Origin: Lachnospiraceae bacterium UBA3310
GTDB taxonomy: Bacteria; Bacillota; Clostridia; Lachnospirales; Lachnospiraceae
NCBI GenBank assembly: GCA_002361355.1
Contig: DESQ01000051.1
Coordinates: 1 to 20,837 of the forward strand
Length of the DNA: 20,837 nt
Direction: 5' to 3'
The position numbers and the translations under genes are program-made. Below, one piece after another: positions 15,255 through 20,837 of this stretch. Position 1 is the stretch's first letter. Each line of letters begins with the position of its first letter. Under the pieces are notes generated by a model. That model was not told the DNA's origin. It ran no database searches and saw nothing but the letters and a program-made list of their open reading frames with translations.

Positions 15255-15984
15255 TTTGATACCCCCGCTTCGTCACAAGTTTTCCATCTATGATTTCTGT
15301 GCCCGAATTTCCCACAAACACCGTGGTAAACATATTCACTTCCCTGTCCCGCAGTTCCCGCAGCGTACAGACCGCCGCCGTTGTTTGCTCCCTGCCGATG
15401 TTTTCTACATAGCCGCAGGCCCTTTCCCCCTCCAAACTCTCCAGCAGAATGTCGCACGCACGCCTTAAGTAATCCTTGCGCTTATGGCTGGAGGGATTGT
15501 AGAGCACAATGGAGAAATCTCCTGCGGCGGCGGCCCGGAGCCTTCTCCCAATCTTCTCCCAGGGCGTTAAGAGATCGCTTAAACTGATCGCACAAAAATC
15601 ATGATTGATGGGTGCGCCCAGAACCGCCGCGCCGCTGTTTGCCGCCGTGACCCCCGCGATCACCACAAGCTCTGTGTCCGGGTAGTCCTTTCCGATTTCA
15701 TACATGAGAGACGCCATACCATAAATGCCCGCGTCGCCACTACAGACAAGGGCCACTCTTTTTCCCTTTGCCGCCTCCTCAAAACAGAGCAGACACCGCT
15801 CCTTCTCCTGCCGCATGGGGGTGGACAACATTTCTTTGTCCCGGAAACGTTCTCCCAAAAGCGTCAGATATACGGTATAACCCACAATCACGTCCGCCTG
15901 CTCCAATGCCTGCACGGCCTCCCCCGTCATCATCTCTTCCCTGCCCGGGCCCATGCCCACAATAAAAATCCTATGCTTTCTCAA
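15247..15984 (-). CDS. cbiH: Cobalt-precorrin-3B C17-methyltransferase CbiH/CobJ
   Basis: A 245-residue SAM-dependent methyltransferase that methylates C17 with ring contraction in the corrin pathway. Family motifs are VGMGPG (9-14), CSGDAGIYGMA (81-91), GVTAANSGAAVLGAP (111-125), ISLSDLLTPW (133-142) and YNPSS (162-166). The frame is open to 16017, but GGAG eight bases before a TTG at 15984 gives the expected N-terminus (RKHRIFIVGMGPG), so I start there. It overlaps the 3' end of cbiG by 14 bases and its own stop overlaps the next gene by eight, which suggests translational coupling. In the oxygen-independent pathway its product is handed to CbiG, encoded just upstream. Confidence 0.94.
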   Translation of the reverse strand: MRKHRIFIVGMGPGREEMMTGEAVQALEQADVIVGYTVYLTLLGERFRDKEMLSTPMRQEKERCLLCFEEAAKGKRVALVCSGDAGIYGMASLMYEIGKDYPDTELVVIAGVTAANSGAAVLGAPINHDFCAISLSDLLTPWEKIGRRLRAAAAGDFSIVLYNPSSHKRKDYLRRACDILLESLEGERACGYVENIGREQTTAAVCTLRELRDREVNMFTTVFVGNSGTEIIDGKLVTKRGYQIE

Positions 15985-16936
15985 AACACACACTCCACTT
16001 TCTTTTTGCCACCGCAAGGGTCATACCGTCTTTCGCCTGCTTCCCCGCAATCAGCCTGCCGCCATCGCCGCAGGCTCTGACCGCCGCCCGCTCGCACACA
16101 TTGTCAACGCCTGTTTTCTCCTCCACAAAAGCGGAGCGGCAAAAATTCCCTTGCACCTTTCGCAGCTCCTGTGCCGAATACGTGAAAAAAGGGACGCCCG
16201 CCTTCCTGCACCAGGCAAGGATGCCCTCCTCCTCCCGCTTTAGCCCGACGGAGGCAAGCGCATAAATCTGCGTGGCATCCACGCACAGTTCTCCAAGTTT
16301 ATCCGCGATAAAATCCGCAATGGCCGCCTCCTGTTTTCCTTTTTTACACCCAAGGCCAATCACATAGTCTCTGGCACGCAAAACAAGTGTCGCGTCAAAG
16401 TGCCTTTTCTCCGAGGTGACCACCACGTCAACCCGTCCCGCCGGCGGGTAATCCACCACTGCAACCCCCGCCGGCGGTTCTATGTCCGGCCCGTGTCCTG
16501 TCTCTATGGATATGGTGATTGTCTCCCCCAAAAGCGCCTTCGCGGAAACCTTTGCAATCCCTTCCTTGTCCGCAATAAAAAGACCGTTTTTCCCGGCGAA
16601 TACATCCACCGCGAATTTGCCGTTTATGTCCGTCGCCGTAGTGATCACAGGCGACGCTCCCATCCGCTTTGCTAGAAAGGAAGCGATCTCATTGGCGCCG
16701 CCCACATGTCCCGCCAGAAGTGGAATCACATACCTGCCCTTCTCGTCCATGACAAGCACAGGGCTGTCATGCAGCTTATCCTTAAGATGGGGCGCAACCG
16801 CGCGGACGGCGATCCCGCAGGCGCCCACAAACAGGAGCGCATGCCCCGCATCCATCTGCCGTCCCGCCCACACCGCCAACGCATCCTCCACAAACAGCAC
16901 TGAGGGATTTCCCGCCTCATTCGGAGCAAGTATTTA
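15971..16936 (-). pseudogene. cbiG: 5'-truncated cbiG (cobalt-precorrin-5A hydrolase)
   Basis: CbiG opens the delta-lactone of cobalt-precorrin-5A, releasing acetaldehyde. The middle and C-terminal domains are intact (ALLFVGACGIAVRAVAPHL, LLAGHVGGAN, PVITTATDINGK, then YVIGLGCKKGKQ and ASVGLKREEEG). The N-terminus is missing: ALLFVGA lies 21 residues into the longest start-bounded frame (GTG 16900), whereas the matching segment in Salmonella CbiG is near residue 64. About 43 residues including the first beta strand are absent. The frame runs back only to a TAA at 16936-16934, where sequence leading into the conjugative element begins. No ribosome-binding site precedes GTG 16900. The simplest reading is that the element's insertion removed the start of the gene. 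The lost part may lie at the element's far end. Confidence 0.82.
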
Positions 16937-16997
16937 TAGACAACCACCGCAACACCGCATAAATCAAGGCTTTTTTGAAACACGAAAACTAAACACA

Positions 16998-17062
16998 AAG
17001 CCCTATAATCACATGGTAAACGCCTTTTCCACACGGAACGGGCGTTTTTCATTGCAGGGCTT
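16998..17062 (+). promoter_or_regulatory. Structured leader ahead of the DUF6017 gene
   Basis: AAACGCC (17018-17024) pairs with GGCGTTT (17041-17047), followed by a short T-run to 17049, a possible terminator or attenuator on the plus strand. AAGCCC (16998-17003) and GGGCTT (17057-17062) could pair outside it. A TATAAT lies at 17004-17009, but no good -35 box is 16-18 bases upstream. Function is inferred from position only. Confidence 0.5.
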
Positions 17063-17082
17063 CCAAGAAAGGGGCTGATAAC

Positions 17083-18000
17083 GTGGCAGTATTCCGGGTA
17101 GAGAAAAACCAGAATTACACGGTTATGTCAAACCACCACCTACGCAATGCTGACCTGTCCCTAAAATCAAAGGGGCTTCTTTCACAAATGCTGTCCCTGC
17201 CCGAAGAATGGGACTACACCCTAAAGGGGCTTTCACAAATCAACCGTGAGGGAATAGACGCTATCCGGGAAGCCGTGCGGGAACTGGAACGGGCAGGCTA
17301 TGTGACCCGTACCAGAGTGCGGAACGAAAAAGGACAGCTAGGGGCGGCTGATTATGTGATACATGAATTTCCAGTGCCGCCTAAACCTATATTGGAAAAT
17401 CCAACACTGGATAAGCCTGTATCGGAAAATCCAACATTGGAAAATCCTATGCAGGAAAATCCAACGCAATTAAATAAAGAACTATCAAGTAAAGAATTAT
17501 CAAATACAGATTTATTAAATACCCATTCCATTCCTATCCTTTCCACTCCCTTACCAGAGGGGACGGCTGCGCCGGAACGGAAAGGAAACGGCTACACCAA
17601 CATGGACGCAGTACGGGCTTATGAGGAAGTCATAAAGGACAATATCGAGTACGCCTATCTGATACAGGATAAGAACATTGACCGGGGTATGCTTGATGAA
17701 ATCGTGGCACTCATGCTTGAAACCGTCTGCACCCGCCGCAAGGTGGTACGGATTGCCGGGGACGACTACCCGGCAGAGCTTGTAAAGTCTAAGTTTATGA
17801 AACTGAACAGCAGCCATATCCAGTTTGTGATTGACTGTATGCACCAGAACACCACCAAGATACGCAACATCAAGAAATACCTGCTTGCGGTTCTTTTCAA
17901 CGCACCAAACACCATTGACAGCTATTACACCGCCCTTGTCGCTCACGATATGGCAGGCGGCGTATTTTTATCACAGGACAAGGAGGACGACACATTATGA
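17083..18000 (+). CDS. Helix-turn-helix / DUF6017 replication initiator-like protein
   Basis: A 305-residue protein typical of the first gene of Tn1549-like elements. Residues about 1-95 form a winged helix-turn-helix domain (VMSNHHLRNADLSLKSKGLLSQMLSLP, then GLSQINREGIDAIREAVRELERAGYV). A low-complexity linker with ENPT repeats follows (103-131), then a Ser/Asn-rich stretch. From about residue 172 (NMDAVRAYEEVIKDNIEY) comes the DUF6017 domain. Such proteins resemble plasmid replication initiators and are thought to support element replication or control transfer genes. That role is inferred from relatives. The start is GTG, with AAAGGGG eight bases upstream. Its stop overlaps the next gene (ATGA). 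The linker repeats probably vary between copies of the element. Confidence 0.88.
   Translation: MAVFRVEKNQNYTVMSNHHLRNADLSLKSKGLLSQMLSLPEEWDYTLKGLSQINREGIDAIREAVRELERAGYVTRTRVRNEKGQLGAADYVIHEFPVPPKPILENPTLDKPVSENPTLENPMQENPTQLNKELSSKELSNTDLLNTHSIPILSTPLPEGTAAPERKGNGYTNMDAVRAYEEVIKDNIEYAYLIQDKNIDRGMLDEIVALMLETVCTRRKVVRIAGDDYPAELVKSKFMKLNSSHIQFVIDCMHQNTTKIRNIKKYLLAVLFNAPNTIDSYYTALVAHDMAGGVFLSQDKEDDTL
17389..17475 (+). repeat. Degenerate ENPT linker repeats
   Basis: Within the DUF6017 gene, residues 103-131 hold tandem units of the type xENPTL (ILENPT, VSENPT, LENPMQ, ENPTQ). At the DNA level, near copies of GAAAATCCAAC recur at 12-24 base intervals. It looks like a slippage-prone linker, not a CRISPR or iteron array. 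Confidence 0.7.
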
Positions 18001-18233
18001 GTATGAAACAGGGCGCACTTGTTTACGACAAGGCAAGCGGACGCTATGACATTCGCTCCGGGCTTGATGAATATTACGGGGGCTTGCATTGCGGGCAGAC
18101 CTTTGAAGTCTTTGACGGGGAACAGTGGCAGGCGACCCGCATTGAAATGAACCTGCACCAGAAATGGTACTTAGTCGGTATCAAGACGGACGTACTGGAC
18201 GGATTGCAGGTAAGGAGCAAGCTCCACAGGTAA
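17997..18233 (+). CDS. DUF5348 family small protein
   Basis: A 78-residue protein matching the DUF5348 family: MKQGALVYDKASGRYDIRSGLDEYYGGLHCGQTFEVF, then W..TRIEMN....WYLVGI. It appears to be a small, beta-rich soluble domain. No enzymatic motif or membrane segment is seen. It is carried by many Firmicute conjugative elements next to the replication-initiator-like gene, and its function is unknown. The ATG overlaps the stop of the upstream gene as ATGA, so translation is probably coupled. A second Met three codons in is an equally good start. A terminator-like hairpin begins right after its stop codon. Confidence 0.85.
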   Translation: MSMKQGALVYDKASGRYDIRSGLDEYYGGLHCGQTFEVFDGEQWQATRIEMNLHQKWYLVGIKTDVLDGLQVRSKLHR

Positions 18234-18263
18234 AGGGCGGCTAGTCAAGACGGCTGCCCTTTT
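18234..18263 (+). terminator. Terminator-like hairpin within the transfer operon
   Basis: AGGGCGGC (18234-18241) pairs with GCTGCCCT (18253-18260) with one G-U pair, around an 11-base loop, followed by TTTT (18260-18263). It lies between the DUF5348 and pcfB genes. The T-run is short, so it may only reduce read-through into the coupling-protein genes. Confidence 0.55.
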
Positions 18264-18310
18264 CCCATGCCCGCACCACACCAACCCAAGAAAGGAGGGA
18301 TTGACCGCCC

Positions 18311-18787
18311 ATGCAGGAACAAATCAACGAAAAGACCGTTGCTATCTCAATCAAGACGGCGAAGCTGACCGCAGAAGTCTTGCAGAAAGCCGTTAAAAAG
18401 CTGCTAGACGCAAGGAAGCACAAAGCACCAAAGGAATACAGGGGCAAACAGACCCTAAAGCACCTTATGAAGCAGAACACGGGCGTTTCCAGTATGGAAA
18501 TCACGGACGCTAACATTAAGGCGTTTGAACCCGTTGCCAAGAAATACGGGATTGATTACAGCCTAAAGAAAGTAAAGGGCGAAGAACCGCCCCGGTATCT
18601 TGTCTTTTTCAAGGGGCGGGACGTGGACGTTATGACGGAAGCCTTTAAGGAGTTTGCCGCCAAGAAATTAAACCGGGAGAAAAAACCGTCAATCCGAAAG
18701 GCGTTAGCCGCCTTTAAGGAGAAAGCGAAACAGAGAAATGCGAACCGGGAGAAAGTAAAAAACAAGGACAGGGGGCGGGAATTATGA
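18311..18787 (+). CDS. pcfB: PcfB family (DUF3801) conjugation protein
   Basis: A 158-residue, highly basic protein of the PcfB/DUF3801 family. The N-terminal VAISIKTAKLTAEVLQKAVKKLL and the central segment FEPVAKKYGIDYSLKKVKGEEPPRYLVFFKGRDVDVMTEAFKEF are typical. The C-terminal 40 residues are almost entirely charged. In the enterococcal plasmid pCF10, PcfB is an accessory factor that works with the coupling protein PcfC at the transfer channel, so a role delivering DNA or relaxase to TraG is likely. AGGAGG sits about 12 bases before the ATG, a slightly long spacing. The stop overlaps the TraG start (ATGA). Confidence 0.88.
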   Translation: MQEQINEKTVAISIKTAKLTAEVLQKAVKKLLDARKHKAPKEYRGKQTLKHLMKQNTGVSSMEITDANIKAFEPVAKKYGIDYSLKKVKGEEPPRYLVFFKGRDVDVMTEAFKEFAAKKLNREKKPSIRKALAAFKEKAKQRNANREKVKNKDRGREL

Positions 18788-20574
18788 AACCGAACATCAA
18801 AAAGCTGCTTATCCTCAATGCGCCGTACCTGCTCTTTGTATGGCTCTTTATGAAAGTGGGCGAAGCGTTCCGGCTCTCTCCGGGGGCTGACCTCTCCGGG
18901 AAGCTCCTACACATCATGGAGGGCGTGACAGCCGCCTTTGAAAAGCCGCTGCCAAGCCTTAACGGGCAGGACTTTCTAATCGGCGTTGCCGGGGCGGTTA
19001 TCCTGCGGATTGCCGTCTACCTAAAAGGCAAGAACGCCAAGAAATACCGCAAGGGCGTTGAATACGGCTCTGCACGTTGGGGGAACGCAAAGGACATTGA
19101 ACCATACATTGACCCGGACTTTTTCAATAACGTCCTGCTGACGCAGACGGAACGGCTTACCATGAACAGCCGCCCCAAAAGCCCCAAGTACGCAAGGAAT
19201 AAAAACGTGCTTGTCATAGGCGGTTCGGGCAGCGGCAAGACCCGCTTTTTCGTCAAGCCGAACTTAATGCAAATGCACAGTTCGTATTGCGTCACTGACC
19301 CAAAAGGCACAATCCTCATAGAGTGCGGGAAGCTCTTAGAAAAGGGCGGCTATCGGATAAAAGTGCTTAACACAATCAATTTCAAGAAGTCCATGCACTA
19401 CAACCCCTTTGCGTACCTGCACAGTGAGAAAGACATATTAAAACTTGTCAACACAATCATGGTAAACACCAAAGGCGAGGGCGAAAAGTCGTCCGAGGAC
19501 TTCTGGACGAAAGCGGAAAAGCTCTACTACACCGCACTGATCGGCTATATCTACTACGAAGCCCCGGAGGAAGAAAAGAATTTCACGACCCTGCTTGACA
19601 TGATAAACGCAAGCGAAGCAAGGGAAGATGACGAGGACTTTAAGAACCCCGTGGATTTGATGTTTGACCGACTGGAAGAAAAAGACCCGGAACACTTTGC
19701 CGTCAAGCAGTATAAAAAATACAAACTTGCGGCGGGCAAGACGGCGAAATCTATCCTTATTTCCTGCGGCGCACGGTTAGCCCCCTTTGACATACGGGAA
19801 CTTAGGGAGCTTATGGAAACGGACGATTTGGAGCTTGACACGTTGGGGGACAGGAAAACCGCCCTCTTTGTCATTATCTCCGACACGGACGACACTTTCA
19901 ACTTCATTGTCGCCATGATGTACACGCAGCTTTTCAACCTGCTATGCGACAAGGCAGATGATGTGTACGGCGGCAGGCTTCCCGTACACGTCCGCTGCCT
20001 GCTTGATGAAGTGGCGAATATCGGTCAAATCCCCAAACTGGAAAAGCTGATTGCCACAATCCGAAGCCGGGAAATATCCGCCTGCCTTATCTTGCAGGCG
20101 CAGAGCCAGTTAAAAGCCATTTACAAGGACAACGCCGACACAATCACGGGGAACTGCGACACCACCCTTTTCTTAGGCGGCAAGGAGAAAACCACGCTCA
20201 AAGAAATGTCGGAGCTTTTGGGGAAAGAAACCATAGATTTATACAACACTTCCGAGAACCGGGGACGGGAAAAGACCTACGGCTTGAACTACCAGAAATT
20301 AGGCAAGGAGCTTATGAGCCAAGATGAAATAGCCGTCATGGACGGCGGGAAATGTATCTTGCAGGTAAGGGGCGCACGCCCCTTTTTCAGTGACAAGTTT
20401 GACATTACCAAGCACCCAAGATATAAATTCCTCTCCGACTTTGACAAGAAAAATGAGTTTGACATTGAAAAATATTTGAAACGCCGCCCGGCAGTTATCA
20501 AGCCGGAAGAACCGTTCGACCTCTACGAGATTGACGGGGCAGATTTGCAGGAGGACACAGACCATGAGCAGTAA
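18784..20574 (+). CDS. traG: VirD4/TraG-type type IV coupling protein
   Basis: A 596-residue ATPase of the VirD4/TraG/TrwB family. It links the relaxase-DNA complex to the type IV secretion channel during conjugation. Two N-terminal membrane spans are visible (about 8-24 and 64-80). Walker A is GGSGSGKT at 146-153, with TDPKGTILIE at 171-180. Walker B ends in LLDE (406-409), followed by the family signature ANIGQIPKLEKLIATIRSRE and LILQAQSQL. Length is normal and no motif is damaged. Its ATG overlaps the pcfB stop, and the next small gene starts inside its last codons, so the genes form a coupled operon. It acts at the cytoplasmic membrane. Confidence 0.95.
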   Translation: MKPNIKKLLILNAPYLLFVWLFMKVGEAFRLSPGADLSGKLLHIMEGVTAAFEKPLPSLNGQDFLIGVAGAVILRIAVYLKGKNAKKYRKGVEYGSARWGNAKDIEPYIDPDFFNNVLLTQTERLTMNSRPKSPKYARNKNVLVIGGSGSGKTRFFVKPNLMQMHSSYCVTDPKGTILIECGKLLEKGGYRIKVLNTINFKKSMHYNPFAYLHSEKDILKLVNTIMVNTKGEGEKSSEDFWTKAEKLYYTALIGYIYYEAPEEEKNFTTLLDMINASEAREDDEDFKNPVDLMFDRLEEKDPEHFAVKQYKKYKLAAGKTAKSILISCGARLAPFDIRELRELMETDDLELDTLGDRKTALFVIISDTDDTFNFIVAMMYTQLFNLLCDKADDVYGGRLPVHVRCLLDEVANIGQIPKLEKLIATIRSREISACLILQAQSQLKAIYKDNADTITGNCDTTLFLGGKEKTTLKEMSELLGKETIDLYNTSENRGREKTYGLNYQKLGKELMSQDEIAVMDGGKCILQVRGARPFFSDKFDITKHPRYKFLSDFDKKNEFDIEKYLKRRPAVIKPEEPFDLYEIDGADLQEDTDHEQ

Positions 20575-20731
20575 GGGAAAGACCAAACAAAGGGAGATTG
20601 AAAGATTTCTGATGAAAGTTGCGGAAACCGCTGAAAACGCCATGCGGGAATATTTGCAGGAACGGGAAGCGGAAAACCGCCTTTATGCAGCGGAGTACGT
20701 CACACGCCGGGGATTTTTCCCGCAGCAGTAA
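20564..20731 (+). CDS. Small charged helical protein of the conjugative element
   Basis: A 55-residue protein with no recognised enzymatic domain, mostly charged and helical (KQREIERFLMKVAETAENAMREYLQEREAENRL). The ATG at 20564 has GGAGG nine bases upstream and overlaps the traG 3' end by 11 bases. An in-frame ATG at 20531 would extend it into traG without a ribosome-binding site, so it was not chosen. Small genes are common just after traG in Tn1549-like elements. The role is unknown; it may be a small accessory of the coupling complex. Confidence 0.65.
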   Translation: MSSKGKTKQREIERFLMKVAETAENAMREYLQEREAENRLYAAEYVTRRGFFPQQ

Positions 20732-20837
20732 CAGCCGGGACAGGGGAAGCCGCCCTTTTGTGCGGTTGCCGGGGGATATGGAAACAGGAGGAAAAGGACG
20801 CAGGGAAAAAGAGCTTTGCATTATGGAAATGTGCATA
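20732..20837 (+). other. Window edge after the small transfer gene
   Basis: This holds a short hairpin-forming stretch (CCGC/GCGG near 20753) and an AGGAGG near 20787. An ATG at 20823 runs to the window end without a stop, but its spacing from AGGAGG is far too long. It could be the first codons of the next transfer gene. The window is too short to call it. Confidence 0.3.

Larger units (their letters stand above)
16937..20837 (+). mobile_element. End of a Tn1549-type integrative conjugative element (partial)
   Basis: From roughly 16920-16990 onward the gene content changes abruptly to plus-strand conjugation genes: DUF6017 replication-initiator-like protein, DUF5348, PcfB and VirD4/TraG. 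This gene order is typical of Tn1549/CTn-type elements of Firmicutes. The boundary given is where the cbiG reading frame is lost. The exact terminus cannot be seen without the other end, and no terminal repeat was identified. The integrase, relaxase and remaining transfer genes must lie beyond the window. Confidence 0.82.

Noticed and set aside
16900..16990. Exact attachment site or terminal inverted repeat of the element
   Set aside because: With only one end present, no repeat or core site could be identified with confidence.
16901..17082. Cobalamin riboswitch upstream of cbiG
   Set aside because: No B12-box-like sequence or suitable multi-stem structure is seen. This DNA belongs mostly to the conjugative element, and any riboswitch would lie with the native start of the operon.
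17389..17475. Short spaced repeats considered as a CRISPR array or replication iterons
   Set aside because: They are in frame, encode ENPT units, are irregular and lie inside a clear protein-coding gene.

Overview
The window reads as chromosomal DNA of an anaerobic Firmicute, most likely a gut Lachnospiraceae or close relative. This is inferred from purine-rich AGGAGG-type ribosome-binding sites, frequent GTG and TTG starts, the oxygen-independent cobalamin genes and a Tn1549-type conjugative element. No rRNA, tRNA, CRISPR array or insertion sequence was found.

Region 1 (246-5438, minus strand) is a tight six-gene redox operon. In transcription order it encodes an iron-type alcohol dehydrogenase, a lipoprotein with a truncated flavodoxin domain, an aldo/keto reductase, a flavin reductase-like protein, a second aldo/keto reductase and a second iron-type alcohol dehydrogenase. 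A LysR gene with its own promoter and terminator lies just upstream (5492-6509) and is the obvious candidate regulator. The last dehydrogenase has Tyr where its paralog has the fourth metal-binding His.

Region 2 (6558-9426, minus strand) is a three-gene unit: a TetR repressor, a CPBP intramembrane protease and a membrane-anchored HD-GYP protein. It is preceded by a clear promoter with a palindromic operator. That promoter overlaps the terminator of the next gene upstream.

Region 3 (9406-11784) is a divergent pair: a LysR regulator (minus) and a MATE efflux transporter (plus). They share an AT-rich control region with three evenly spaced repeats.

Region 4 (11751-16936, minus strand) is the tail of a cobalamin (corrin ring) operon: cbiG (5'-truncated), cbiH/cobJ, a three-domain CbiJ-CbiE-CbiT fusion, and cbiA. 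The genes overlap or nearly abut.

Region 5 (about 16937-20837, plus strand) is one end of an integrative conjugative element. It carries a DUF6017 replication-initiator-like protein, DUF5348, PcfB, a VirD4/TraG coupling protein and a small accessory protein. The element appears to have inserted in cbiG, removing about its first 43 codons and separating the downstream cobalamin genes from their native promoter. No wholly new system could be established. The best leads are the cbiG disruption, the triple cobalamin fusion, the dehydrogenase with a changed metal ligand, and the nested terminator/promoter/operator before tetR.
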